A stretch of 64,000 nt of DNA, from positions 770,256-834,255 of the forward strand of contig NZ_JBKOFW010000001.1 in assembly GCF_046764005.1 (NCBI RefSeq). Direction: 5' to 3'. This document shows, piece after piece, positions 1-7,427 of the stretch (positions are counted from its first letter, which is position 1; every line of letters begins with the position of its first letter). The stretch is from Oryzobacter faecalis (GTDB taxonomy: Bacteria; Actinomycetota; Actinomycetes; Actinomycetales; Dermatophilaceae). The notes under the pieces were generated by a model. That model was given only the letters and a program-made list of their open reading frames with translations, ran no database searches and was not told the DNA's origin. Made by a program: the position numbers and the translations under genes.

Positions 1-481
1 CCAGCCCGGGGACCCACCGCCCGGCCACCGACGGCTCGGCCCGCAGCGCCGGCACGGCCGCGTACGTCATCGAGACCGGACACAGGTGGCCCGCGTCGAC
101 CTGCGACCACAGGAGGAAGCCCGCCGCCCGCCGCGCGTGGGCGCCGGAGCCGTCGGGGCGCGTCCACGGCTCGCCGGTGAGGCCTGCCCCGACGGCTTCC
201 GTCAGGAGCCGGTGGTAGCTCGGGTGGTAGGCCACCTCGTCGAGCCGCTCGCCGGTGGGGGAGTGCGTCCGCAGCACCGGGGTGACCCGCTCGGCGTCCT
301 CGCCCCACGCCCTCGCCTCCTCGCTGCCGGCGAGCGCGCCGAGGTCGTCGAGGGCGGCGGCGCCGTCGGGGTCGACCGGCTCCACCCAGCGCCGGACGGC
401 GTCCGAGAGCGGCGCGTCGGACCGCAGCCCGTGCAGCCCCGCAGGTGGGGGGACGACGTTGCTCACGACGTGGGTCCGCAT
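1..481 (-). CDS. AidB-like acyl-CoA dehydrogenase, N-terminal part, cut by window edge
   Basis: About 160 N-terminal residues of an acyl-CoA dehydrogenase of the AidB type, a flavoprotein family linked to alkylation response and isovaleryl-CoA oxidation. Visible AidB-like features are the segment YHPSYHRLL and, further on, WSQVDAG..CPVSMTYAAVPALR near residues 129-150. The FAD-binding core and C-terminal domain lie beyond position 1, so function cannot be checked. ATG at 481 is chosen because a minus-strand -10 hexamer TAGGCT (488-493) sits 6 nt upstream, which would give a leaderless mRNA. It diverges from the YihY gene starting at 514. Confidence 0.75.
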   Translation of the reverse strand, partial: MRTHVVSNVVPPPAGLHGLRSDAPLSDAVRRWVEPVDPDGAAALDDLGALAGSEEARAWGEDAERVTPVLRTHSPTGERLDEVAYHPSYHRLLTEAVGAGLTGEPWTRPDGSGAHARRAAGFLLWSQVDAGHLCPVSMTYAAVPALRAEPSVAGRWVPGL

Positions 482-487
482 CCCTCG

Positions 488-506
488 AGCCTAGGGCGGT
501 TACCGT
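488..506. promoter_or_regulatory. Back-to-back -10 elements of two divergent leaderless genes
   Basis: Minus-strand TAGGCT (488-493) precedes ATG 481 by 6 nt, and plus-strand TACCGT (501-506) precedes ATG 514 by 7 nt. Only 7 bp separate the two hexamers, so any -35 contact for each promoter would fall at or inside the other gene's start. No clear -35 hexamer is visible for either. Confidence 0.5.
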
Positions 507-513
507 TGACGCC

Positions 514-1620
514 ATGACCGACGCCAAGCGGCGCCTCCGGCGGGCGCTCGCCCGCGTCCCGGGGCTGCTCCCGCTGGCCCGCCTCGTCATCGCGACGGTC
601 CGCGTCTGCCTGCGCTACCGCGTCACCGGCCTCGCCTCGGAGGCCGGCTTCTTCGCGCTCCTCTCGCTCCCGCCCCTCCTCCTCGGGCTCTTCGGAGGTC
701 TGGGCTACGTCGGGGACTGGCTCGGCGAGGCCGCCGTCGAGCAGGTGCGCGGCTCGATCAACGAGTACGCGGCGCGCTTCCTCACCGCCGACGTCATCGA
801 CGACACCCTGGGCCCGACGGTCGAGGACGTCTTCCGCGACGGCCGCTTCGACCTCATCTCGCTCGGCTTCCTGCTCTCGCTGTGGTCGGGGTCGCGCGCC
901 CTCAACGTCTTCGTCGACACCATCGCGATCATGTACGGGCAGTCCGGCGTCCGCGGGATCGTCCGGACCCGGGCCCTGTCGTTCTCCCTCTACGTCCTCG
1001 CCCTCGTCCTCGGCGTCGTGACCATCCCGCTCGTCCTCCTCGGCCCCACGACCATCAGCGGCTTCCTCCCGGCGCCGTGGGACCCGCTCGTGGGCCTGTA
1101 CTGGCCCCTGGTCACGGTGCTGTCCGTCGGCGGGCTGACGAGCCTTTACCACGTGTCGACGCCGCGCCGGTCGCCCTGGACGAGGGACGTGCCCGGCGCC
1201 GTCCTGACCCTCGTCATCTGGGCCCTCGCGTCGTACTTCGTCCGCGGGACGATCGCCGCCTCGCTCGGTGGCACCTCGATCTACGGACCGCTCAGCGCGC
1301 CGATCGTCCTGCTCATCTGGCTCTACGCCCTCGCGATCGCCGTCCTCATCGGGGCCGCGCTCAACGCCGCGGTGCGCGAGCTGTGGCCGGCCGCCGAGGA
1401 GCGCAGCCTCCACGAGCGCCTCGGAGCCTGGGTCCGCGACCACCGCGAGCGCCGGGCCACCGGCAGCCGCTGGGGTGACCCGTTCGACGGCTACGGCACC
1501 CCCGAGGAGGAGACGACGCTCGGCCTGACGAGCCTGCGCGAGGCGGCCAGGGCACCCCTGACGCCGATGGCCGAGGAGCGCCGCCGACGCGAGCGCGACC
1601 CCGTCGAGGCCGACCGCTGA
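514..1620 (+). CDS. YihY/BrkB-family inner-membrane protein
   Basis: A 368-residue polytopic membrane protein of the YihY/BrkB (UPF0761) family, whose biochemical role is unsettled. A hydrophobic segment starts near residue 40 (FFALLSLPPLLLGLFGG), several more follow to about residue 290, and the last ~75 residues are hydrophilic and charged. The family signature region GSRALNVFVDTIAIMYG and the late membrane pair (PIVLLIWLYALAIAVLIGAALNAA in part) fit well. An upstream in-frame start exists at 445, but ATG 514 lies 7 nt after a TACCGT -10 hexamer and matches the usual family N terminus. It diverges from the AidB-like gene. Confidence 0.85.
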   Translation: MTDAKRRLRRALARVPGLLPLARLVIATVRVCLRYRVTGLASEAGFFALLSLPPLLLGLFGGLGYVGDWLGEAAVEQVRGSINEYAARFLTADVIDDTLGPTVEDVFRDGRFDLISLGFLLSLWSGSRALNVFVDTIAIMYGQSGVRGIVRTRALSFSLYVLALVLGVVTIPLVLLGPTTISGFLPAPWDPLVGLYWPLVTVLSVGGLTSLYHVSTPRRSPWTRDVPGAVLTLVIWALASYFVRGTIAASLGGTSIYGPLSAPIVLLIWLYALAIAVLIGAALNAAVRELWPAAEERSLHERLGAWVRDHRERRATGSRWGDPFDGYGTPEEETTLGLTSLREAARAPLTPMAEERRRRERDPVEADR

Positions 1621-1672
1621 GATGCCCGCCCCACGGGTCCCGTCGCCCCCACCGGTGACGCGAGGTGCCGGT

Positions 1673-1702
1673 TTGGAGTTCGCCTCGCGGATCGGATACT
1701 GT
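1673..1702 (+). promoter_or_regulatory. Promoter of the tRNA Gly-Cys-Val cluster
   Basis: TTGGAG (1673-1678), an 18-bp spacer and TACTGT (1697-1702) form a sigma-70-type promoter about 50 bp upstream of the first tRNA. Confidence 0.6.
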
Positions 1703-1752
1703 CTCCGAGCACGCCGAGCGGGGCTCCGGAAGGGGAATCGCGAGGGATGCGT

Positions 1753-1825
1753 GCGGATGTAGCTCAGTTGGTAGAGCGCAACCTTGCCAAGGTTGAGGTC
1801 GCCGGTTCGAACCCGGTCATCCGCT
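1753..1825 (+). tRNA. tRNA-Gly(GCC)
   Basis: A complete 73-nt cloverleaf: acceptor GCGGATG pairs with CATCCGC, and the anticodon loop TTGCCAA sits in a CAACC/GGTTG stem and reads GCC. First of three closely spaced tRNAs that probably share one transcript. Confidence 0.95.
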
Positions 1826-1846
1826 CGGAGGGTTAGCCGCCCCCAC

Positions 1847-1917
1847 GGTGGAGTGGCCGAGAGGCGAGGCAGCGGCCTGCAAAGCCGCGTACACGGGTTC
1901 AAATCCCGTCTCCACCT
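1847..1917 (+). tRNA. tRNA-Cys(GCA)
   Basis: A 71-nt cloverleaf: acceptor GGTGGAG pairs with CTCCACC, T-loop TTCAAAT, anticodon GCA. It lies 21 nt after tRNA-Gly. Confidence 0.95.
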
Positions 1918-1946
1918 CGAGAAGTACCCGTAGCACGCATCACCCC

Positions 1947-2020
1947 GGACGCGTAGCGCAGCTGGTTAGCGCACCACCTTGACACGGTGGGGGTCGGAGG
2001 TTCGAGTCCTCTCGCGTCCA
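1947..2020 (+). tRNA. tRNA-Val(GAC)
   Basis: A 74-nt cloverleaf: acceptor GGACGCG pairs with CGCGTCC, anticodon loop TTGACAC on a CCACC/GGTGG stem, anticodon GAC. Last gene of the tRNA cluster. Confidence 0.95.
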
Positions 2021-2025
2021 CGCAC

Positions 2026-2057
2026 GAAGCCCGTCGGACCTCGGTCCGGCGGGCTTC
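2026..2057 (+). terminator. Hairpin terminator after the tRNA cluster
   Basis: The 15-bp arms GAAGCCCGTCGGACC and GGTCCGGCGGGCTTC pair with a single G-T wobble and almost no loop. There is only a short T-poor tail, as is usual in high-GC actinobacteria. Confidence 0.7.
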
Positions 2058-2090
2058 CTCGTGCCCGGGCGCGGGGCCGAACCGTTGGGC

Positions 2091-2702
2091 TCAGGCCGGC
2101 GCCCTCGTCGCGAACCACGGGTGGTGCAGGTCGAGGTAGGTCAGGTCCTTGACCTGCTCCATCTCCCGGTCGAACTCGTCGGCGATCTCGGGCGGCATCT
2201 CCTTGGCCTCGCCCGCGCGGGCCTCGGCCTCGCTGCGGAAGGCGACGGTCTCGGTGAAGAACCCGTCGTCGTCGATGGCGATCGTCCCGCCGATGATCTC
2301 GGGCCGGGCCTCGCGCAGCCCGTCCATCGGCTGGGACATGAACTCGCGGAACCGCGGCGCGTCCTCCACCCGCCCCTGGATGACCTGGACGAAGCCGGCG
2401 TCGTCGGACCCGCCGTCGAGCATGAGGATGACGTCGTCGCAGTCGTGGAAGGCGACCTCGCCCTCGAAGCAGCGGCTCACCTGCTCCCACCAGGCCCCCT
2501 GCTCGGGACGCAGCGAGTTGCGGGCCGCGGCCTCGCGCGAGGCGAAGCGGACGATCCCGACGAAGGTGCCGTCGTCGGTCGTGCCGTAGGTGCCGCCGAG
2601 CCAGCCGTCGGCACCGGGGGAGAGGTCCTCCATCCACCGGTCCATGTGCCCGCGCAGCGCGGCCTCGTCGGAGCACCTGCCCTGGATGACCTGGATGAAC
2701 AT
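2091..2702 (-). CDS. Duplicated dimeric alpha-beta-barrel-like protein, function unknown
   Basis: A 203-residue protein built from two related halves: FIQVIQGR opens the protein at residue 2 and FVQVIQGR opens the second half at residue 104. Each half then has a short strand, a helix containing MD.WM or MD.L, and a G-T-aromatic segment. This looks like a tandem ferredoxin-like (ABM/EthD-type) fold in which one chain makes the whole barrel. No catalytic residues are recognised, and the family is known to me only as conserved hypothetical in actinobacteria. The start ATG 2702 has an upstream GGAAGGA ribosome-binding site. It stands alone between the tRNA cluster and a divergent flavodoxin. Confidence 0.75.
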   Translation of the reverse strand: MFIQVIQGRCSDEAALRGHMDRWMEDLSPGADGWLGGTYGTTDDGTFVGIVRFASREAAARNSLRPEQGAWWEQVSRCFEGEVAFHDCDDVILMLDGGSDDAGFVQVIQGRVEDAPRFREFMSQPMDGLREARPEIIGGTIAIDDDGFFTETVAFRSEAEARAGEAKEMPPEIADEFDREMEQVKDLTYLDLHHPWFATRAPA

Positions 2703-2931
2703 GCCGATCCACCGTCCTTCCCGCGGGCCGCTTCCCCGTGAAGCCGGCCCACCGGTCGACGCTACGCGCGGCGTCCGCCGGTGTCTGTAGCCCGGACGAG
2801 TGGTCCCCGGGGGAGCCGGCGCCGTTGCGGGTGCCTGGGTGACCGACGAGACACCGCCGGGTACGGCGCACCGGCCTAGCGTGGAGGTGGGGCCGGGTCC
2901 CCGCGTGAGGGACCGCCCCTCGGAGGTCGAG

Positions 2932-3444
2932 ATGGCACGGGCACTGGTGGTCTACGAGTCGTTCTGGGGGAACACCGAGCAGGTGGCCCGGGAGGTCGCC
3001 GCCGGGGTCGGTGAGGTGATGCCGGTCGAGGTCGTCGACGTCGGGGCGGCGCCTGCGTCCCTCGACGGGGTCGGCCTCCTCGTCGCCGGAGGACCGACGC
3101 ACGCCTTCTCGATGACGCGCCCGTCGACCCGTCGCGACGCCCGTGACAAGGGCGCACCGCGCGGCGGGGTCGACCGTGGCCTGCGCGAGTGGCTGGAGGG
3201 GCTGCCCCGGGTCGAGGACGTCCGTGTCGCCACGTTCGACACCCGGGTGGGGTCGGTGCGGCACCTGCCCGGGTCGGCGGCACGCGGCGCGGCCCGCAGT
3301 GCGCGCCGCCACGGCCTGCGGCAGATCGCGCCACCGGAGAGCTTCTGGGTCCGGGACATGGGCGGTCCGCTGGAGGACGGCGAGCTCGACCGAGCCCTGG
3401 CGTGGGGTCACGACGTGGCCGCGGCCGTCGGCGCCGCGGTCTGA
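2932..3444 (+). CDS. Flavodoxin-like protein
   Basis: A 170-residue flavodoxin fold expected to bind FMN and carry electrons in the cytoplasm. The phosphate-binding loop is visible at residues 8-17 (YESFWGNTEQ), followed by an alternating strand/helix pattern and a GGPTHAFSMTR stretch near residue 57 that matches the second flavin loop. ATG 2932 is used instead of the longer in-frame start at 2800 because GGAGG lies 5 nt upstream and the fold begins there (RALVVYES). The electron partner is unknown. It is followed by pabB with a separate promoter. Confidence 0.8.
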   Translation: MARALVVYESFWGNTEQVAREVAAGVGEVMPVEVVDVGAAPASLDGVGLLVAGGPTHAFSMTRPSTRRDARDKGAPRGGVDRGLREWLEGLPRVEDVRVATFDTRVGSVRHLPGSAARGAARSARRHGLRQIAPPESFWVRDMGGPLEDGELDRALAWGHDVAAAVGAAV

Positions 3445-3562
3445 CCGTGGTCAGGTGGCGAGCCGCCGTGCGTCCCACGACGGCGCGGCGGCGAGCGCGC
3501 GGGGCACCGCCCGGGTCGGCGCGGGGGAGGGCGACCCGCGCACGGCGCCTACGATGCTCGGC

Positions 3563-4588
3563 GTGGCGGAGGCGAGGTTCGGGGCAGTCGTGGCCCGCGG
3601 GGTCATGGCCGTCACCCACGATGCCGCCGACCTCGTCGAGGGCTTCTGGGTCGTCGTCGTCACCTTCGAGGGCGAGCTGACCGCGGTGCGGATGGCGGAG
3701 GTCGACCGCGCGCCCCGACCCGCGCCGGTGGCGCCGTGGGCCCCGCTCGACCGCCACTGGAGCGGCAGCCTGGACCGCGACGCCTACATCGAGGGCGTCG
3801 AGGAGATCCGCCGCCGCATCGCCGCCGGCACGGTCTACCAGGTCAACCTCTGCCGGGTCCTCGAGCACGACCTCCCCGAGGACGCCTCGGTCGGCGCCCT
3901 CGGGGCCCACCTCGCGGCCGGGAACCCGGCGCCGTACGCCGCGACCGTCGACCTGCCGGAGGCCGGGCTCGAGGTCGCGTGCGCCTCGCCCGAGGCCTTC
4001 CTCGTCCGCCGCGGCGACCGGCTGACGACCCGCCCGATCAAGGGGACCGCCCGCACGCCCGGTGGCCTGCTCGCCAAGGACCACGCCGAGAACGTCATGA
4101 TCGTCGACCTCGTGCGCCACGACCTCGCCCCGGTGAGCCGCCCCGGGACCGTCGAGGTGGACCACCTCTGCCGCGTCGAGGAGCACCCGGGCCTGGTCCA
4201 CCTCGTCAGCGACGTCAGCGGACGGCTGCGCGAGGGCGTCGGCTGGCCCGAGATCCTGCGCGCCACCTTCCCGCCGGGCTCGGTCAGCGGGGCGCCGAAG
4301 CACACCGCGCTGCTCGCCATCGCCGACCTCGAGCCCGTCGCGCGGGGGCCGTACTGCGGTGCCGTGGGCTGGGTCGACGCCGACCGGGACGAGGCCGAGC
4401 TCGCCGTGGGGATCCGCACGTTCTGGTCGGCGCGCACCGACGACGGGCGTCGCGTCCTGCGGTTCGGCACCGGCGCGGGGATCACGTGGGGGAGCGTGGC
4501 CGTTCAGGAGTGGGACGAGACCGAGCTGAAGGCGGCGCGTCTGGTCGGCATCGCGTCGGGTGCCGCCGTCGCGTCTGGAAGGGTGTAG
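3563..4588 (+). CDS. pabB: Aminodeoxychorismate synthase component I
   Basis: Joins chorismate and ammonia to 4-amino-4-deoxychorismate in folate synthesis. The 341-residue protein has the chorismate-binding core only. The decisive motif is PIKGTA with Lys160, the nucleophile that separates PabB from anthranilate synthase (which has Ala at this place). ENVMIVDLVRHD and FPPGSVSGAPK are also present. GTG 3563 lies 7 nt after a TACGAT -10 hexamer (3550-3555), suggesting a leaderless message; ATG 3554 is an alternative but overlaps that hexamer. The partner glutaminase PabA is not in the window. pabC starts 3 nt after the stop. Confidence 0.92.
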   Translation: MAEARFGAVVARGVMAVTHDAADLVEGFWVVVVTFEGELTAVRMAEVDRAPRPAPVAPWAPLDRHWSGSLDRDAYIEGVEEIRRRIAAGTVYQVNLCRVLEHDLPEDASVGALGAHLAAGNPAPYAATVDLPEAGLEVACASPEAFLVRRGDRLTTRPIKGTARTPGGLLAKDHAENVMIVDLVRHDLAPVSRPGTVEVDHLCRVEEHPGLVHLVSDVSGRLREGVGWPEILRATFPPGSVSGAPKHTALLAIADLEPVARGPYCGAVGWVDADRDEAELAVGIRTFWSARTDDGRRVLRFGTGAGITWGSVAVQEWDETELKAARLVGIASGAAVASGRV

Positions 4589-4591
4589 TGC

Positions 4592-5434
4592 ATGACAGCG
4601 ATCAGGGTGTGGGTCGACGGACGCCTCGTCGGCGCCGACGACCCCGCGGTGAGCGCCGTCGACCACGGCGTGACCGTGGGCGACGGGGCGTTCGAGACGG
4701 CGAAGATCGACGGGGGCGCCCCCTTCGCGATGACGCGCCACCTGCGTCGCCTCGACCGCACGGTGGCCGGGCTCGGGCTGCCCCCCGCCGACCACGACCG
4801 GATCCGCGAGGGCGTCGCGGCCGTCCTCGACACCGACCCGATCGACTTCGGGCGGCTGCGGGTCACGGTCACCGGGGGACGCGGGCCGCTCGGCTCGGAC
4901 CGGCTCGACTCCGCCCTCACCCACATCGTCACCGCCGTGCCGCACGAGCGGCCGGGCGCCCACGGCGCCGTCGTGACCGTGCCCTGGGTCCGCAACGAGC
5001 GAGCCGCCACGGCCGGGCTGAAGACGACCTCGTACGCCGACAACGTCATCGCCCTCGCCAGGGCCAAGGAGCACGGCGCCGTCGAGGCGATCTTCGCCAA
5101 CACCCGCGGTGAGCTGTGCGAGGCCACCGGGAGCAACGTCTTCGTCGTCCTCGACGGCGTGGTCCGCACCCCGCCGCTCGACAGCGGCTGCCTCGCCGGC
5201 ATCACCCGTGAGCTCGTCCTCGAGTGGTGTGCCCACGAGGGGCTCGAGGTGGTCGAGCAGGCGCTGCCGCTCGACGTCCTCGCGTCGGCCGAGGAGGTCT
5301 TCCTCACCTCCTCGATCAAGGACGTCTTCGCGGTGTCGGCGGTCGACGGGCGCGCCCTCACGGCGCCCGGGCCGGTGACCGCCCGGGTGCGCGAGATCTG
5401 GGACCGCCACGCCGAGAAGGGGCTCGACCCGTGA
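4592..5434 (+). CDS. pabC: Aminodeoxychorismate lyase, class IV aminotransferase
   Basis: Splits aminodeoxychorismate into 4-aminobenzoate and pyruvate, the step after PabB, using pyridoxal phosphate. The 280-residue length is normal for fold-type IV enzymes. Lys144 in LKTTSYADN is the expected Schiff-base residue, and the cofactor-phosphate region is NTRGELCEATGSN. Branched-chain or D-amino-acid transaminases share the fold, but the position directly behind pabB supports PabC. The start ATG follows GGAAGGG. The stop overlaps the GTG of the next gene. Confidence 0.88.
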   Translation: MTAIRVWVDGRLVGADDPAVSAVDHGVTVGDGAFETAKIDGGAPFAMTRHLRRLDRTVAGLGLPPADHDRIREGVAAVLDTDPIDFGRLRVTVTGGRGPLGSDRLDSALTHIVTAVPHERPGAHGAVVTVPWVRNERAATAGLKTTSYADNVIALARAKEHGAVEAIFANTRGELCEATGSNVFVVLDGVVRTPPLDSGCLAGITRELVLEWCAHEGLEVVEQALPLDVLASAEEVFLTSSIKDVFAVSAVDGRALTAPGPVTARVREIWDRHAEKGLDP

Positions 5435-5880
5435 CCGAGCAGGTGAAGCACAGCAGGATCTTCCGCGACCCGAGCGATGACGAGAAGGACTGGGAGTGGC
5501 GCCGCCGGATCCGCTCCAACCCCCACTCGCTGCGGATCTACCGCGGGGTCGTCTTCACGGCCGGGCTGGTGCTCGTCCTCGGCGGGCTCGCCCTCGTGCC
5601 GCTGCCCGGGCCGGGCTGGCTCATCGTCATCCTCGGCATCGCGGTGTGGGCCTCGGAGTTCGAGCCGGCCTCGCGGCTGCTCGACTTCGTCAAGGACAGG
5701 GTGCGGGCGTGGGAGGCCTGGGCCAAGGAGCAGGCGTGGTGGGTCAAGGGCCTCCTCGCGCTCGGGTGCGCCCTCGTCGTCGGCGGCGCGGTCTGGCTCG
5801 TGCTGTGGATGACGGGGGTGCCCTCGTTCGTGCCCGAGGGCATCGCCGGCTGGCTGCGGCTCAACGCCGGCCTCGGGTGA
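5431..5880 (+). CDS. TIGR02611/PGPGW small membrane protein
   Basis: A 149-residue membrane protein with the eponymous PLPGPGW motif between its first two hydrophobic segments (about residues 40-75) and a third hydrophobic segment near residues 105-128. The N-terminal ~35 residues are charged. Its GTG overlaps the pabC stop (GTGA), so it is probably translated from the pab mRNA, although no folate role is known for this family. Confidence 0.8.
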   Translation: MTEQVKHSRIFRDPSDDEKDWEWRRRIRSNPHSLRIYRGVVFTAGLVLVLGGLALVPLPGPGWLIVILGIAVWASEFEPASRLLDFVKDRVRAWEAWAKEQAWWVKGLLALGCALVVGGAVWLVLWMTGVPSFVPEGIAGWLRLNAGLG

Positions 5881-5889
5881 CGGGGCCGA

Positions 5890-5918
5890 TTTCCGCCCCC
5901 TCCACCGGTCCGTATATC
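5890..5918 (+). promoter_or_regulatory. Promoter of tRNA-Val(CAC)
   Basis: TTTCCG (5890-5895), a 17-bp spacer and TATATC (5913-5918) lie about 22 bp upstream of the tRNA. This is one of the few AT-rich spots in the region. Confidence 0.5.
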
Positions 5919-5940
5919 CTCGGCAGGCCGCGAGGCACCC

Positions 5941-6014
5941 GGATGTGTAGCTCAGCTGGTTAGAGCGTTCGCTTCACACGCGAGAGGTCGGGGGTTCGAG
6001 TCCCTCCACATCCA
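5941..6014 (+). tRNA. tRNA-Val(CAC)
   Basis: A 74-nt cloverleaf: acceptor GGATGTG pairs with CACATCC, anticodon loop TTCACAC, anticodon CAC, T-arm GGTTCGAGTCC. It reads GUG, complementing the GAC valine tRNA at 1947. Confidence 0.95.
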
Positions 6015-6016
6015 CC

Positions 6017-6051
6017 GAAGGCCCCGACCGCGCCGGCGGTGCGGGGCTTCG
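6017..6051 (+). terminator. Hairpin terminator after tRNA-Val(CAC)
   Basis: The arms GAAGGCCCCGACCGC and GCGGTGCGGGGCTTC pair with small bulges around a GCCG loop just after the tRNA. Confidence 0.55.
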
Positions 6052-6067
6052 CGTTCGGCGGAGCCGC

Positions 6068-6538
<471 letters not shown>

Positions 6539-6627
6539 AGCCCGATGGGCCCTTCACGGTCCATCGCATCTGCTCGGAGGCGGACGAACTGCCTCACAGG
6601 TGTCATCAGGGGACTAGGTTCTCGATC

Positions 6628-7314
6628 GTGAAGTCTCCGCGCGACCGTGCGGTCGAGCGGGAGCGGCATCCGCAGCTCCCGCCGGGCGCCGACGAACGGG
6701 TCTCGGGCTACGGGGTGATGGGGCAGCCGTTCTCCTCGGGTCATGTGCTCGGGCTGCGTCGGTGGACCGCGTCGTCGGTCGGTGAGCAGTTCACCTCGAT
6801 CTGGCACCGCGACCCGGCGGGCATCTGGCACTTCTACGAGTCTGCCCAGCCACGGTTCGCCTGCTCACGCTGGTTCGGCCATGGAGTGCAGGAGTCGACC
6901 GTGGCCGACATCGACCTCGCCTGGGAGGCGCCGAACGTCCTGCGCGTGACGTCCCCGGGGCTGGTCGACTGGACCGTGACGCTGGGGAGCTCGCCGATGA
7001 CCCACGTCATGAGCGGCGTGGGTTCGGTGCTGCCGTACCGCGTCTGGCGGTCAGCGGCCGTGCTCAAGGCGATGGGAGCCGTCGCGTCGGCGACGTTGGG
7101 CGTCGGGACAGTGGGGATGACCGGGCTGACGGCCAACGGGCAGCCGTTCGACGCCAACCCGCTGCGCATCTGGCGCGTGGTCCACTCCAGCGCGCGGATC
7201 GACGGCCAGGACGCCGGGCAGCCGGCTCCGCTGCCGGAGCAGGCGCGCCTCGGCGACTTCTGGATCCCCCAGCGGGGGATCTTCGCGATCGGGCGCGTCT
7301 TCATCGGGGCCTGA
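6628..7314 (+). CDS. Conserved protein of unknown function
   Basis: A 228-residue protein without signal peptide or clear membrane span. It looks like a family seen in other actinobacteria, judged by segments such as GYGVMGQPFSSGHVLGLRRW, IWHRDPAGIWHFYES, DWTVTLGSSPMTHVMS and QRGIFAIGRVF, but I know of no assigned function. Many Trp and Gly residues and strand-like spacing suggest a beta-rich fold. The GTG start at 6628 sits 7 nt after a TAGGTT -10 hexamer (6615-6620), again a leaderless arrangement. It is transcribed away from the rhodanese gene and toward the sulfur operon, but has its own promoter. Confidence 0.65.
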   Translation: MKSPRDRAVERERHPQLPPGADERVSGYGVMGQPFSSGHVLGLRRWTASSVGEQFTSIWHRDPAGIWHFYESAQPRFACSRWFGHGVQESTVADIDLAWEAPNVLRVTSPGLVDWTVTLGSSPMTHVMSGVGSVLPYRVWRSAAVLKAMGAVASATLGVGTVGMTGLTANGQPFDANPLRIWRVVHSSARIDGQDAGQPAPLPEQARLGDFWIPQRGIFAIGRVFIGA

Positions 7315-7360
7315 GACCAGCCGGCCGACGGGCGGATGGCCTCAGGCCGGCGTCGTCCTC

Positions 7361-7387
7361 TTGTTCCATACTTCCATGGAGTAGCGT
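7361..7387 (+). promoter_or_regulatory. Promoter with operator-like repeat for the sulfur operon
   Basis: TTGTTC (7361-7366) and TAGCGT (7382-7387) with a short 15-bp spacer form a likely promoter. The spacer contains the imperfect dyad TACTTCCATGGAGTA (7369-7383), arms TACT and AGTA around a CCATGG core. An ArsR-type repressor is encoded at the end of the operon, so autoregulation here is a reasonable inference. Confidence 0.5.
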
Positions 7388-7394
7388 GGCGAGC

Positions 7395-7427
7395 GTGAGC
7401 TCCACCCGACAGGTCGTCCGTCCGTGA
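7395..7427 (+). CDS. Possible 10-codon leader ORF (MSSTRQVVRP)
   Basis: GTG 7395 lies 7 nt after the -10 hexamer TAGCGT, exactly the spacing of other leaderless starts in this window. It opens a reading frame MSSTRQVVRP whose TGA (7425-7427) overlaps the GTG start (7424) of the downstream metallo-beta-lactamase gene. This suggests translational coupling. There are no Cys codons, so it does not look like a cysteine attenuator. Conservation would be needed to call it real. Confidence 0.35.
   Translation: MSSTRQVVRP

Noticed and set aside
463..1902. Long antisense reading frame of 479 codons over the YihY gene and tRNAs
   Set aside because: It runs through tRNA genes, has charge-rich repetitive translation and no family sequence. 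Long antisense frames are expected at this GC content; the same holds for many others in the window.
3143..3562. Upstream extension of pabB into the flavodoxin gene
   Set aside because: This part is antisense-like or out-of-frame flavodoxin DNA; the PabB core and -10 hexamer support GTG 3563.
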